In this document: positions 9,863 through 18,368 of the stretch, one piece after another
How positions within the stretch are numbered: position 1 is the stretch's first letter
Layout of the letters: every line of letters starts with the position of its first letter
Origin: JAQIBY01 sp963676165
GTDB taxonomy: Bacteria > Bacteroidota > Bacteroidia > Bacteroidales > ML635J-15
Length of the DNA stretch: 64,000 bases
Direction of reading: 5' to 3'
Assembly (NCBI GenBank): GCA_963676165.1
Contig: OY781043.1
Coordinates: 2,418,001-2,482,000 of the forward strand
Translations under genes and position numbers: made by a program
Notes under the pieces: generated by a model
Told to the model about the DNA's origin: nothing
What the model saw: the letters and a program-made list of their open reading frames with translations, nothing else
Database searches by the model: none

Positions 9863-10534
9863 ATGGATATAAAAGAAAGAATTGCCATTTGCAAAACGTG
9901 CCAAAACAGCAAATTCGATATGAAAACGGGCATTATTTGTGGCATTACAAACGAGAAAGCCAAGTTCGATAATATTTGTCGAGACTTTATCCCTAAAGAA
10001 GGGGAAAAGAATCCATTTATCAAGGAGCAAGAATTAAACATTCAATATTCAATTGGGACATCAGGATATACAACAACGAATAGCAGTGTAAACGGATACT
10101 ATTTTGAAGGCTCAACAAACAAGCCAAAAGAAGCACCTAAAAAGAAGGTTAAAGTTAAACTGGATATGATTTGGCTGATTGGGATTTCAGCACTCAATAT
10201 TATTGCAATTCGCATTGTTTCATTCCTCTTTGCCTCACAACTTATGGGCTCAATAGTTGGCATTCTATTATGTGCCATTGTGCTTCCAGTATTTCTTGTA
10301 AGAGTAAATTTCAGAACCAAACTCAGACCTTATGAAATTCAACAATCTGAGTTCTTAAGTATGTTTCTTGTCCTGGCTTTTGGCAGCGTATTTCTCAGCT
10401 TATACGTAGCAATTTTTCTTTGGTGGTCATATTACGCTTGGATAGAAATTTTCATGTATGCTTTTTCCATTGTCATCATAGGAATACCCACTTTACTTAT
10501 TAGCAAAAAGATAGCAACAAAAATCCAACAGTAA
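9863..10534 (+). CDS. Membrane protein with N-terminal Cys cluster, function unknown
   Basis: 223 aa. The cytosolic N-terminus carries CKTCQNSKFDMKTGIIC and a further Cys at residue 39 (NICRDF), a spacing that suggests a small metal-binding knuckle. Hydrophobic segments lie at about 110-128, 134-150, 165-190 and 195-215. I recognise no named family, though similar 'Cys-cluster plus four helices' proteins are common in Bacteroidota. It is followed after one base by the MORN-repeat gene, so the two form an operon. ATG at 9863 is the first in frame. Confidence 0.7.
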   Translation: MDIKERIAICKTCQNSKFDMKTGIICGITNEKAKFDNICRDFIPKEGEKNPFIKEQELNIQYSIGTSGYTTTNSSVNGYYFEGSTNKPKEAPKKKVKVKLDMIWLIGISALNIIAIRIVSFLFASQLMGSIVGILLCAIVLPVFLVRVNFRTKLRPYEIQQSEFLSMFLVLAFGSVFLSLYVAIFLWWSYYAWIEIFMYAFSIVIIGIPTLLISKKIATKIQQ

Positions 10535-10535
10535 A

Positions 10536-11054
10536 ATGAGAAGAACAAAATTAAGATTCCTAATATTTTCAATTGTTGCTCTGGCAGTTATTGGCATTGC
10601 TGAGGATCAAATACGTTGGAATATTGATGACAAGTTTGACATTGCTTTGCATGATTATTTCAACACCGTTTGGGGGTACTCAGAAAGCTGGGATAAATTT
10701 GACTATAGCCAAGAAGAGAATTACACCGTGGAATATTCGGCAAACACAAAAAGTGATTCGATAGTTCGAGTCTATTATGATTCTGGGAAAGTTAAATCCA
10801 TCACGGAAATGAAAAAAGAAACACGCCATGGAGGTCACACCGAATATTTTGAAAATGGTCAAGTAAAATTAGAGGCATATTACATTTCTGGTCACAAAGA
10901 TGGAGAGGAACGTGCATATTATCCTGATGGAACAAAACGACACATCCGAAACTATAAAATGGGAAAAGAGCGAGGGGAACAGCAAATTTTCAGTGAGGAT
11001 GGTAGTTTAAGCACTTCATATTTTGTTGACGAAAGTGGACATATTCACACTTAG
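10536..11054 (+). CDS. MORN-repeat protein (MORN_2/YwqK-like)
   Basis: 172 aa with an N-terminal membrane anchor or signal segment (residues 7-22). From about residue 74 there are four copies of the MORN_2 pattern, for example YYDSGKVKSITEMK, YFENGQVKLEAYY, YYPDGTKRHIRNY and FSEDGSLSTSYF. In Bacteroidota such proteins are exported or membrane-bound; Bacillus YwqK is the antitoxin of an LXG toxin, but no toxin gene is visible here. Translationally coupled to the preceding membrane protein (stop TAA, one base, ATG). Confidence 0.8.
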   Translation: MRRTKLRFLIFSIVALAVIGIAEDQIRWNIDDKFDIALHDYFNTVWGYSESWDKFDYSQEENYTVEYSANTKSDSIVRVYYDSGKVKSITEMKKETRHGGHTEYFENGQVKLEAYYISGHKDGEERAYYPDGTKRHIRNYKMGKERGEQQIFSEDGSLSTSYFVDESGHIHT

Positions 11055-11082
11055 CAAAACAAAACGCTTCGTTAAAGAGTAA

Positions 11083-12420
11083 CTACTTATTGGAATTCTT
11101 GTAAGTCTCAAGAATCCAATCAAGCATATCTTGAATTATATATGCTTCGACATGTTCTGAGCGCTCATATTCCTTGCTCGAAGGCTCGTCCTCATTTTCA
11201 AAGAGGAGATGATTCACTTTGGGGTAAGAAATTGCCAAATAATCCAGTTTGCGCTTTTTTAATGCTTTACGGAAGAGTTTATAATCTTTCATACTCACCT
11301 GATAATCCCCTTCGCCTTGAATCAACATAACAGGCTCTGAAATTGACATAATGGTTTCTACCGGATCGTACATAATTATATCTTTCCAATAATACGGACT
11401 TAAACCAAATGGCAATAAGCCTTCGAATTCTGCAGGATCAACGTTTCGTAAAGTTTCCAGACGGTCAATTTGCTCCTGCAAGCTTGCCAAACGTCTTTTA
11501 TCTGCATCATCGATTCCATCTTTTCCGTAAAGAAATTCCATTTGCTCATAAATTAAGGTTTGCAAAGGTCGAGCATTTCCAGCAAGCATTAGACCACCTG
11601 CCACATCAATAGAATCTAGAATTCGTGGCAATTGATTCCCTCCAAAACTATGTCCCAGCAAAAAAATTCGATTATCATTAATCCCCTCAATATCATTTAA
11701 ATACGCAACAATATTACAAACATCCAATCCGGTTTCTTCCCACGCAGTGAACTTTTCGTTTTCACTTAAATACACAGGAAACAACCATGAGGATTTATCG
11801 TAACGAAGACAGGCAATGCCATTTGAAGCCAAACCGTAAGCAATATCACGGAAAGGTCGGTTTCCAAACATACCCGCATCTCTATCATTAGGTCCAGAAC
11901 CATGTATAAGAATCACAATCGGATAATCATCAACATTCTCAGGAATAGAAATTTCACCTGTCAAACCATAATTCCCAGACTGAATAAGCACATGCTTTGT
12001 TCTGAACTTAGACATATCTGCATACTCTGGCAGTGTGTAATCATTTGTCACCGCCTCTTGCATCAATCTAAGTCCGGAAATTTTATCATTATCCAATTTA
12101 AACCACAAGCGATATCCCTGATTGCCAAACCATAAAAATCGATACACAATATCATCGGGGACATAAAAAGTCTTAATAACTTTATCTCGCCTAGACATTT
12201 CACCTTTAAACTTAATAAGCTGCTCAAATTGTTTTTGCAATTTATCAGCAGGAACTTCAGTTTTCAAATCCTCATCGAAAAAAGATACTGCCAACTCATA
12301 ATCCTGGTTATCAATAGCATTTAAGAACTTCTGACTTAATAAATCAGTAGATTGAGCCATTACTACAGCAGAAAACATAAAAGTTACTATGAACAAAATC
12401 AATCGCTTATTCGTTACCAT
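11083..12420 (-). CDS. Secreted alpha/beta hydrolase with N-terminal DUF3887-like domain
   Basis: I take the ATG at 12420 (MVTNKRLILF); the longer frame starts with TTG. A signal peptide ends near MAQ at about residue 23. Residues 25-125 resemble the small DUF3887 domain that often precedes these hydrolases. The hydrolase fold follows: oxyanion strand VILIHGSGPNDRD, nucleophile elbow LLGHSFGGNQ (Ser), acid in IQGEGDYQVS (Asp) and His in YPKVNHLLF. Family members are esterases or peptidases of the periplasm; the substrate is unknown. It is convergent with the MORN gene and divergent from the bifunctional nuclease gene. Confidence 0.85.
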   Translation of the reverse strand: MVTNKRLILFIVTFMFSAVVMAQSTDLLSQKFLNAIDNQDYELAVSFFDEDLKTEVPADKLQKQFEQLIKFKGEMSRRDKVIKTFYVPDDIVYRFLWFGNQGYRLWFKLDNDKISGLRLMQEAVTNDYTLPEYADMSKFRTKHVLIQSGNYGLTGEISIPENVDDYPIVILIHGSGPNDRDAGMFGNRPFRDIAYGLASNGIACLRYDKSSWLFPVYLSENEKFTAWEETGLDVCNIVAYLNDIEGINDNRIFLLGHSFGGNQLPRILDSIDVAGGLMLAGNARPLQTLIYEQMEFLYGKDGIDDADKRRLASLQEQIDRLETLRNVDPAEFEGLLPFGLSPYYWKDIIMYDPVETIMSISEPVMLIQGEGDYQVSMKDYKLFRKALKKRKLDYLAISYPKVNHLLFENEDEPSSKEYERSEHVEAYIIQDMLDWILETYKNSNK

Positions 12421-12472
12421 AATCAAAGCATTTGTTTACCTAGTAAATATAGTAATTCTCAATGAGATTTGC

Positions 12473-12480
12473 TATATTTG
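12473..12480 (+). promoter_or_regulatory. -7 box TATATTTG
   Basis: Matches the Bacteroidota consensus TAnnTTTG exactly, 27 nt before the ATG at 12508. No TTTG is present 18-20 nt upstream, so the -33 half is weak or absent. Confidence 0.5.
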
Positions 12481-12507
12481 TCAAAGCAGTGAAAACCGAA
12501 ACGGATT

Positions 12508-13125
12508 ATGGAAAAAATACGATTAAAAGTGCTTGGGCTATCTTACAGTCAAACTCAAACTGGAGCTTACGCACTTATCCTTGAAGCTGAAGGCACAGAG
12601 CACCGCATTCCAATTATTATTGGGAGTTTTGAAGCTCAGTCAATTGCCATTCAATTAGAAAATCTTACACCCCCACGTCCGTTAACTCACGATTTGTTTT
12701 TGAGTCTTGCCAATAAATTCTCCATTGGTTTGCGTGAAGTACTGATTTACAAACTAGAAGAAGGTGTATTTCACTCTCGCTTAGTTTTCCAAAACGATGG
12801 ACAAACAGTTGAAATTGATGCCCGCACTTCAGATGGAGTAGCTTTAGCACTGCGTTTTGATTGTCCTATTTACACCAGTCAGGAAATCATTGACAAAGCA
12901 GGAATCATTATAAAATTAGAATCTGACGATGATGACTCTGAGGATTCCGCAGAAATGGAAACCCCTGAAGCAGAAGTTCCTGAACCAAAGGTACCTCAAG
13001 ACACAAAAAACTTGAGCAACAAAAGCATTTCTGATTTAAAAGCGATGCTAGAGAAAGCAATTGAAGAGGAAGAATACGAATTAGCGTCAAGAATCAACAA
13101 AGAATTAAAAGACAGGGAAAAATAA
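12508..13125 (+). CDS. Bifunctional nuclease family protein (DUF151) with C-terminal UVR motif
   Basis: 205 aa. Residues 1-135 are a DUF151/BFN domain: IPIIIGSFEAQSIAIQLE, RPLTHDLF and the highly conserved IDARTSDGVALALR with YTSQEIID. An acidic, proline-containing linker (about 140-168) leads to a UvrB/UvrC-type helix pair at 172-203 (LKAMLEKAIEEEEYELASRINKEL). Plant BFN proteins degrade DNA and RNA; bacterial members are mostly uncharacterised, and the DUF151-UVR fusion is the common Bacteroidota form. Stands alone, with its own -7 box upstream and a hairpin after the stop. Confidence 0.88.
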   Translation: MEKIRLKVLGLSYSQTQTGAYALILEAEGTEHRIPIIIGSFEAQSIAIQLENLTPPRPLTHDLFLSLANKFSIGLREVLIYKLEEGVFHSRLVFQNDGQTVEIDARTSDGVALALRFDCPIYTSQEIIDKAGIIIKLESDDDDSEDSAEMETPEAEVPEPKVPQDTKNLSNKSISDLKAMLEKAIEEEEYELASRINKELKDREK

Positions 13126-13126
13126 A

Positions 13127-13156
13127 AACACCCACCGAAGCAGGTGTTAGTTTTTT
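13127..13156 (+). terminator. Probable terminator after the DUF151 gene
   Basis: AACACC (13127-13132) pairs with GGTGTT (13143-13148), followed by AGTTTTTT. The stem is short and a competing pairing exists, so the strength is uncertain. Confidence 0.5.
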
Positions 13157-13162
13157 AATGTT

Positions 13163-13384
13163 TTAATACTCGTCTTCATTAAAGAAGAAATCATCCTTAC
13201 TTGGATAATCAGGCCAAATGTCTTCGATACTATCGTAAGATTCACCCTCGTCTTCAATCTCCTGGAGGTTTTCAATTACCTCAAGGGGCGCACCTGAACG
13301 AATTGCATAATCAATCAATTCTTCCTTGGTAGCTGGCCAAGGTGCGTCTTCGAGTTTTGATGCTAATTCAAGAGTCCAATACAT
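13163..13384 (-). CDS. DUF2795 family small protein
   Basis: 73 aa. The whole protein is one short acidic domain: MYWTLELASKLEDAPWPATKEELIDYAIRSG, then EVIENLQEIEDEGESYDSIEDIWPDYP and an acidic end. The 'LEDAPWPATKxELIDYAxRxGAPxxVIENLQ' pattern is that of DUF2795, widespread in Bacteroidota, with no known function. No signal peptide. It is transcribed in the same direction as the cobalamin adenosyltransferase gene 60 nt upstream. Confidence 0.8.
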   Translation of the reverse strand: MYWTLELASKLEDAPWPATKEELIDYAIRSGAPLEVIENLQEIEDEGESYDSIEDIWPDYPSKDDFFFNEDEY

Positions 13385-13447
13385 AGCAAATCGGTGTTTT
13401 AAACGTGTTTTTTAACGGACTGCGAATGTAATTAATTTCTTTTAAAA

Positions 13448-14011
13448 TCAAACATCCTTTTTCCACAAAATTTCAACAGTATTATTCTGCTTTGATACAT
13501 AACGTGCTAGAACAAAGAAATAGTCTGACAAACGGTTAATATAACGAATAATCACAGGATCTAAATTTAAGCTTTCAGAAAGTTCAACAATACGTCTTTC
13601 TGCTCTTCGACATACGGTTCTCGCTATGTGACAAGCAGATGATTGAGAATCACCACCCGGCATAATGAAATTTGTTAAGTCAGGAAGCTCATCGTTCATG
13701 CGGTCAATTTCTTTTTCTAAGCACTCCACATTTTCTTCCCGAATCATAGGTAAATCCTGCACAGGGGCTTTCGCATTTTCTTCGTCATAAGCCAAATAAG
13801 AGCCCACCATGAACAATCGACGTTGAATTTGGATCAAAATATCTTTTTCATTGTCATTCAAAGGATAGGAACGAATCATCCCAACCCAAGAGTTCATTTC
13901 ATCGACAGTACCATAAGCCTCTAGCCGTGCATGATTCTTTTTAACTTTATGTCCACCGAGAAGACTTGATCCTCCCTTATCTCCTTGCTTTGTGTATATT
14001 TTCCATTCCAT
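13448..14011 (-). CDS. Cob(I)alamin adenosyltransferase, PduO type
   Basis: 187 aa, the usual length. The N-terminal nucleotide-binding block YTKQGDKGGSSLLGG (residues 6-20) and DEMNSWVG (37-44) bind ATP. FIMPGGDSQSSACHIARTVCRRAER (about 111-135) and the C-terminal INRLSDYFFVLARY are diagnostic. The enzyme transfers the adenosyl group of ATP to reduced corrinoid to make coenzyme B12, used by mutases such as methylmalonyl-CoA mutase. The start lies 6 nt after the stop of the ABC ATPase gene, so the two are probably co-transcribed, although no functional link is obvious. Confidence 0.92.
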   Translation of the reverse strand: MEWKIYTKQGDKGGSSLLGGHKVKKNHARLEAYGTVDEMNSWVGMIRSYPLNDNEKDILIQIQRRLFMVGSYLAYDEENAKAPVQDLPMIREENVECLEKEIDRMNDELPDLTNFIMPGGDSQSSACHIARTVCRRAERRIVELSESLNLDPVIIRYINRLSDYFFVLARYVSKQNNTVEILWKKDV

Positions 14012-14017
14012 AATTGC

Positions 14018-14725
14018 TCACTTAACAAGCATTGTAGGCTCTTTGTTTATCTCATCTAACTCTATTTTTCCATCCCGCAATCTCACTATGCGCCGAGCAT
14101 GCTTCGCAATGTCTTCCTCATGCGTCACTAAAACAATGGTATTTCCCTGAGCATAAATATCTTCGAACAATTGCATAATATCCAAAGAGGTCTTTGTATC
14201 AAGATTTCCAGTTGGTTCATCTGCCAAAATAATGGATGGTTTATTGACCAATGCCCGAGCAACAGCAACCCTCTGGCGTTGTCCTCCTGACAATTCATTT
14301 GGCTTGTGCTCCATTCGATCATCCAAACCAACAGAGCGCAAAACCTCTACAGCTCTATCTTCGCGTGCTTTCTTTTTCATTCCACTGTAAACCAATGGCA
14401 ACATCACATTATCTAAGGAAGAAAAGCGAGGTAAAAGATTAAATGTTTGAAAGACAAACCCAATTTCTTGATTTCGAATTTCTGCTAACTCATTATCTGT
14501 CATCTCACTGACATCAGTCCCATTTAAAATATATTGTCCTTTTGTCAATGTATCCAAACATCCAATAATATTCATCATGGTCGATTTTCCGCTACCAGAA
14601 GGCCCCATAATTGCCACATATTCATTCCGATTAATATTCAAATCAACAGAACGTAATGCATGAACAATTTGAGTTCCCATGACATAGTCTTTTACCAGCG
14701 ACTTTAGAGAGATTACTGTTTCCAT
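14018..14725 (-). CDS. ABC transporter ATP-binding protein, MacB/LolD class
   Basis: The ATG at 14725 (METVISLKSLVKDY, 235 aa) fits family starts better than the upstream one at 14752. Walker A GPSGSGKS, Q-loop FVFQTFNLLPRFS, ABC signature LSGGQRQRVAVARAL, Walker B IILADEPTGNLD and H-loop VLVTHEE are all intact. The class pairs with MacB/FtsX-like permeases that move lipoproteins, peptides or drugs at the envelope. No permease gene is adjacent, so the partner must lie elsewhere. Confidence 0.9.
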   Translation of the reverse strand: METVISLKSLVKDYVMGTQIVHALRSVDLNINRNEYVAIMGPSGSGKSTMMNIIGCLDTLTKGQYILNGTDVSEMTDNELAEIRNQEIGFVFQTFNLLPRFSSLDNVMLPLVYSGMKKKAREDRAVEVLRSVGLDDRMEHKPNELSGGQRQRVAVARALVNKPSIILADEPTGNLDTKTSLDIMQLFEDIYAQGNTIVLVTHEEDIAKHARRIVRLRDGKIELDEINKEPTMLVK

Positions 14726-14865
14726 CCTTTGAGATTTTTTATAAAGAAACAAAAAACTCAGGAATTTAGCGCATTTCTTTTCTTAAAAGAATGTCAAAGC
14801 ATGACACTAAACACGATAAACACATCGGTTGAGAGAATAAAATCAAGTCACAAAATAACTTTTTG

Positions 14866-14873
14866 TACCTTTG
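14866..14873 (+). promoter_or_regulatory. -7 box TACCTTTG
   Basis: Exact TAnnTTTG match 18 nt upstream of the ATG at 14892. No convincing TTTG at the -33 position. Confidence 0.55.
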
Positions 14874-14891
14874 CCTCACAAATTTTGAATT

Positions 14892-16025
14892 ATGCGTAAA
14901 CTTTTTGTTTTGGCTTTCACCTTAATAAGCCTACACAGCTTATCTCAAAACTTTGACAATTTGAGTTTTGGAACGGATAGCACGCTTGACATTATTAGTT
15001 GGAATGTTGAGAATTTCCCTAAGAACGGAAACACGACTGTTAATTACCTCGCAGAAGCGATAGAAGCCTTAGATGCTGACATTTATGCTTTCCAAGAAAT
15101 TGGAGACACGGATGATTTCATCAGCATTATGAATGATATGCCGCAATATGAATACCGTATCGGCGATTGGTATTATACTGCTTTGGTGATCGTGTATAAA
15201 CCCGAAATCGTTAAAGATCCTTACATTCATGAAATTTACACATCATCATCGTATTGGAATGCCTTTCCTCGCTCCCCTTTTGTGATAGATTTTACCTGCA
15301 TGGGCGAAGAGTACACCGTAATTAACAATCATCTAAAAGCTATGGGAGATGGTTATCTTGATATGGATAACGAGGACGATGAAGAATACCGTCGGTACTT
15401 GGCTTGCAATTTCCTAATGAATTATGCCGATGACAATTTAAGCGACAGCAAAGCAATTATTGTTGGCGACCTTAATGATGAATTGGATGATAGCGAATCG
15501 AATAATGTATTCCAAAATTTTATTGACGATAGCAATTACCGCTTTGAAGATATGGACATCGCTCTCGGAAATGATGATGACTGGTCCTACCCTAGCTGGC
15601 CATCGCACTTAGACCATATTCTAATTAATGACAATTTATTTGATATGGCAGATCATTCTGCATCAGACTGTGAAGTGATCAAAGTCGACGATGTCTTTTC
15701 AAATTGGTGGGCTTACGACGAAGACTTATCTGATCATAGACCTATCGGAATTAAGTTATATCCTGGCACAGGACTAAGTGCAGTACAAACTGAGAAATCA
15801 CAGATTTCCTTGTACCCTAATCCGGTGCATGATGTGATGCAAATCTCTTCGGATGAGCTGATTGAAACGGTTCAAGTATTTAATGTGCACGGTAGCATGC
15901 TTTTGGAAGTAAATCCTGAGGAAAATACTACAGAACTCTGTTTATCAGAACTAAGCAAAGGCATTTACATTGTCAAGATTCAGGAAAACAATCATACTAC
16001 AATTCGACAAATCATTAAACTATAA
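14892..16025 (+). CDS. Secreted endonuclease/exonuclease/phosphatase family protein with T9SS sorting domain
   Basis: 377 aa with a signal peptide (MRKLFVLAFTLISLHSLSQ). The EEP fold is seen from residue 31: ISWNVENFPKN (Asn), DIYAFQEIGD (metal-binding Glu), IVGDLNDEL (Asp/Asn), SHLDHILIND and SDHRPIGIK (Asp-His pair), so the catalytic set of a DNase I-like enzyme is present. The last ~75 residues form a T9SS sorting domain (SLYPNPVHD ... LSKGIYIVKIQ). Likely a surface or extracellular nuclease or phosphodiesterase; the substrate cannot be told. Confidence 0.88.
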   Translation: MRKLFVLAFTLISLHSLSQNFDNLSFGTDSTLDIISWNVENFPKNGNTTVNYLAEAIEALDADIYAFQEIGDTDDFISIMNDMPQYEYRIGDWYYTALVIVYKPEIVKDPYIHEIYTSSSYWNAFPRSPFVIDFTCMGEEYTVINNHLKAMGDGYLDMDNEDDEEYRRYLACNFLMNYADDNLSDSKAIIVGDLNDELDDSESNNVFQNFIDDSNYRFEDMDIALGNDDDWSYPSWPSHLDHILINDNLFDMADHSASDCEVIKVDDVFSNWWAYDEDLSDHRPIGIKLYPGTGLSAVQTEKSQISLYPNPVHDVMQISSDELIETVQVFNVHGSMLLEVNPEENTTELCLSELSKGIYIVKIQENNHTTIRQIIKL

Positions 16026-16030
16026 CACTT

Positions 16031-16282
16031 ATGGAATGTCGTCCGGGATGTGCAGCTTGCTGTATTGCCATATCAATTTCATCACCCATACCGGGCATGC
16101 CAAATGGGAAACCGGCAGGTGTTGCTTGTGTGAATTTGGATGAAAATGGACATTGTAAAATCCACAACACTCCAGAATATCCTAAAGTTTGTGGTGATTT
16201 TAAAGCTGATCCAGAATTTTGTGGAAAGACAAGAGAAGAAGCTCTGAAGAATCTTGCAGAGCTAGAGAGACTGACGAGTTAG
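16031..16282 (+). CDS. YkgJ-type Cys-cluster protein
   Basis: 83 aa, starting 5 nt after the upstream stop. It begins MECRPGCAACC and has further Cys at CVNLDENGHCKIH, VCGDF and FCGKT, the pattern of the YkgJ family, thought to bind a metal or Fe-S cluster. The motif ISSPIPGMPNGKPAGV is typical of the short subgroup. Function unknown. The stop codon is followed directly by a 48-bp palindrome. Confidence 0.82.
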   Translation: MECRPGCAACCIAISISSPIPGMPNGKPAGVACVNLDENGHCKIHNTPEYPKVCGDFKADPEFCGKTREEALKNLAELERLTS

Positions 16283-16330
16283 TTATATGGTTGTAGGGAT
16301 GCGATTAATCGCATCCCTACAACCATATAA
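16283..16330. repeat. 48-bp perfect palindrome (REP-like), filling the whole intergenic space
   Basis: Two 24-bp arms without loop or mismatch; the core is GGGATGCGATTAATCGCATCCC. The first base follows the stop of the YkgJ gene and the last precedes the stop of the RAYT gene on the other strand, so it is also a candidate bidirectional terminator, though without T runs. Shorter copies of the core occur at 16581-16608 and 18369-18402. Confidence 0.9.
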
Positions 16331-16927
16331 TCATTTCCCCCAGTTCTTAGGATTTTTTCTGATGTAATATCTTATTCTATTCAGTTCCATTTCATTTCTA
16401 ATGATTCTGTCATGAAATAGAGTTTGCCATGCAAACTCATAGCCGACCTGATGGATTTCAAATGAAACTCTGCCTTTGTACCATCTGATAATTCTGGAGA
16501 GATTATCATGAAGCATTGGATTTTTCATTCCTGCAAAACCACCAATAGTGCCAACAGTTGCATCTGTGGGGATTTCTACTGTGGGGATGCGATTAATCGC
16601 ATCCCCACTATTAGCAGCATCCCCACTGTCAGTTTTATCAACCAATTCATTGGATTTATCAATTTCAATAATTCCATGCACATGATTTGGCATGACTATA
16701 TATTCATCTAATCTGGCAAATAGGAATTTTTCTGGTATCATTTCCCAATATTCAACAGCCAATTTTCCTTCTGGGGAATGATGAACTTCTTCGGAAATGA
16801 CTTCTCCAAAATATTCAAATTTATCCTTTGTATTTATTGTAACAAAATATCGGGCATTCCAACCATAATCCCATGATTGTAGCCTAAGTCCTTTATCAGA
16901 AAATTTCTTCTTGTAATTTGATGACAT
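16331..16927 (-). CDS. REP-associated tyrosine transposase (RAYT, Y1_Tnp family)
   Basis: 198 aa. The HUH metal motif is VMPNHVHGII with His82 and His84; the probable nucleophile is Tyr188 in RYYIRKNPKNW, in the typical context before the C-terminus. RYFVTINTKDKFEYFGEV near the N-terminus and FAWQTLFHDRIIRNEMELNRI near the C-terminus are classic for the family. RAYTs cut and rejoin single-stranded palindromic REP DNA. Here REP-like palindromes lie directly at the 3' end, inside the gene and 1.4 kb upstream. The region 98-125 is a low-complexity insert coded by the internal palindrome. Probably single-copy domesticated transposase; activity not shown. Confidence 0.9.
   Translation of the reverse strand: MSSNYKKKFSDKGLRLQSWDYGWNARYFVTINTKDKFEYFGEVISEEVHHSPEGKLAVEYWEMIPEKFLFARLDEYIVMPNHVHGIIEIDKSNELVDKTDSGDAANSGDAINRIPTVEIPTDATVGTIGGFAGMKNPMLHDNLSRIIRWYKGRVSFEIHQVGYEFAWQTLFHDRIIRNEMELNRIRYYIRKNPKNWGK
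16581..16608. repeat. 28-bp perfect palindrome inside the RAYT gene
   Basis: GTGGGGATGCGATT and its complement, no loop. Additional half-copies (CTGTGGGGAT to the left, CATCCCCACTGTC to the right) extend the structure to about 16563-16632. It codes for residues ~107-116 in frame, with repeated Ser-Gly-Asp-Ala around it. Confidence 0.88.
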
Positions 16928-16964
16928 AGCTATTGGCTTGATTTTCTATCATATCCAGAAATAA

Positions 16965-18116
16965 TTAAATATTATTTATATTTTCCCAGCTTGTAAACTT
17001 TCCGTTTTGTGTGGAGTAATTTTCTTCGCCGCCATATATAACATAACTATTTTGAGGCTTCTCGCCAGAAAGTTTCTGCCAATATGTAAGATTTTTAAAA
17101 TATTCCTTTCTTAATGTCATGCTTGATTTTATCTCAATGGAAGTAATTGTATTACCAGATTCCAGAATAAGATCAATTTCATGCAGATTTTTATTATTCC
17201 AAAAATACATGTTCTGATTTAAACCTTTATTAAATCTTTTTTTCAGGAACTCGTTAATAATCATATTTTCAAACAAAGCACCTTTGGCATAATGCGTTTT
17301 AACCTGTTCTGCATTTTCAATACTCAGTAATGAGCAAACAAGCCCGGTATCAGTAAAATACAACTTCGGTGATTTGATTATTCTTTTATTGAAGTTCGTG
17401 TGATAAGGTGGCAAATAATAAATTATAAAACTTGCTTCCAGCACACTCAGCCAAGCTTTTACTGTATTCGGAGAAATGCCTGCGTCTGTAGCTAGTGAAT
17501 TCAGATTAAGAATTTGCCCAACGCGCCCTGCAACTAAGCGTAAAAAACTTGAGAACTGTTTCAAATCACCAATTTGTTTAATTTGCCTTACATCTCGTTC
17601 AAGATAAGTATTTATATATGAGGAATAAAAAACAACAGGATCCAGATTCCTATCATAAATGCCGGGAAACAATCCCTTAAAGATGACAGACTCATACTCC
17701 TCCGAGATGTTCTTTGTATATAGCTCATCTATACTAAAAGGCAAAAGTTTCAAAATAGCAGCCCTTCCAGCCAGACTTTGGGATATGTTTTCTAACAACA
17801 GAAAATTGTGTGACCCAGATAATATAAAACGTAAATCTTTGTTATCATCAACCATAACCTGGATGTATGAAAACAAATCAGGAACTTTTTGTACTTCATC
17901 CAAAACTGCTCCATTTGGATAATTATTCAAAAATCCTTTGGGGTCATCATACGCAAGTTGCCTTACATCCGGACTCTCAAGGTTTACATAAGGCAAATCC
18001 TGAAAAATTGACCGTAAAAGTGTTGTTTTTCCACTTTGTCTGGGGCCAGTCAGTGTGATAACAGGGTAATTCTCTATCAGCTTTCGAATTGTATTTTCAA
18101 TCTTTCTTTTAATCAT
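16965..18116 (-). CDS. AAA+ ATPase with DUF4143 domain
   Basis: 383 aa from the ATG at 18116 (MIKRKIENTIRKL); the frame continues upstream but that part does not resemble the family. Walker A GPRQSGKT is at residues 24-31, Walker B AVLDEVQKV at about 85-93, and sensor 1 FILSGSHNF follows. The second half is DUF4143 with a PD-(D/E)XK-like core (LHEIDLILES ... SIEIKSS) near 325-350. These proteins are frequent in accessory regions; their function is unsettled (a restriction- or antitoxin-like role has been proposed). The gene is bracketed by the RAYT gene and a 57-bp duplicate of that gene's start. Confidence 0.85.
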   Translation of the reverse strand: MIKRKIENTIRKLIENYPVITLTGPRQSGKTTLLRSIFQDLPYVNLESPDVRQLAYDDPKGFLNNYPNGAVLDEVQKVPDLFSYIQVMVDDNKDLRFILSGSHNFLLLENISQSLAGRAAILKLLPFSIDELYTKNISEEYESVIFKGLFPGIYDRNLDPVVFYSSYINTYLERDVRQIKQIGDLKQFSSFLRLVAGRVGQILNLNSLATDAGISPNTVKAWLSVLEASFIIYYLPPYHTNFNKRIIKSPKLYFTDTGLVCSLLSIENAEQVKTHYAKGALFENMIINEFLKKRFNKGLNQNMYFWNNKNLHEIDLILESGNTITSIEIKSSMTLRKEYFKNLTYWQKLSGEKPQNSYVIYGGEENYSTQNGKFTSWENINNI

Positions 18117-18217
18117 AATAAAGCAAAGATAATCAATTCTGGACATATTTGCAATTAGATTGCAAATTTGTCCATTGTTTTTATGTGACAACTCCCATCC
18201 CGTAACTTGTCTCCCTG

Positions 18218-18274
18218 AGTCCTTTGTCAGAAAATCTCTTTTTGTAATTTGATGACATAGCTATTGGCTTGATT
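18218..18274 (-). pseudogene. Remnant of a second RAYT gene start
   Basis: 54 of 57 bases equal 16887-16943, which is the first 14 codons of the RAYT gene plus 16 bases upstream. The similarity stops near 18215, where sequence leading into the AAA/DUF4143 gene begins. This looks like the 5' end of a RAYT copy whose remainder has been lost. Confidence 0.75.
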
Positions 18275-18368
18275 CCCTTACAAGATAAGAAAATAGAAAG
18301 GATTCACAAAAACTGGAAATAGTTTGTAGTGGTACTACTTGAATTGTAGTTGCAGTGCTCTGCACTGC

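Noticed and set aside
13448..14725. Functional B12 transport operon (ABC ATPase plus adenosyltransferase)
   Set aside because: The ATPase is of the MacB/LolD class, not BtuD-like, and no permease or binding protein is adjacent; adjacency alone is not evidence.
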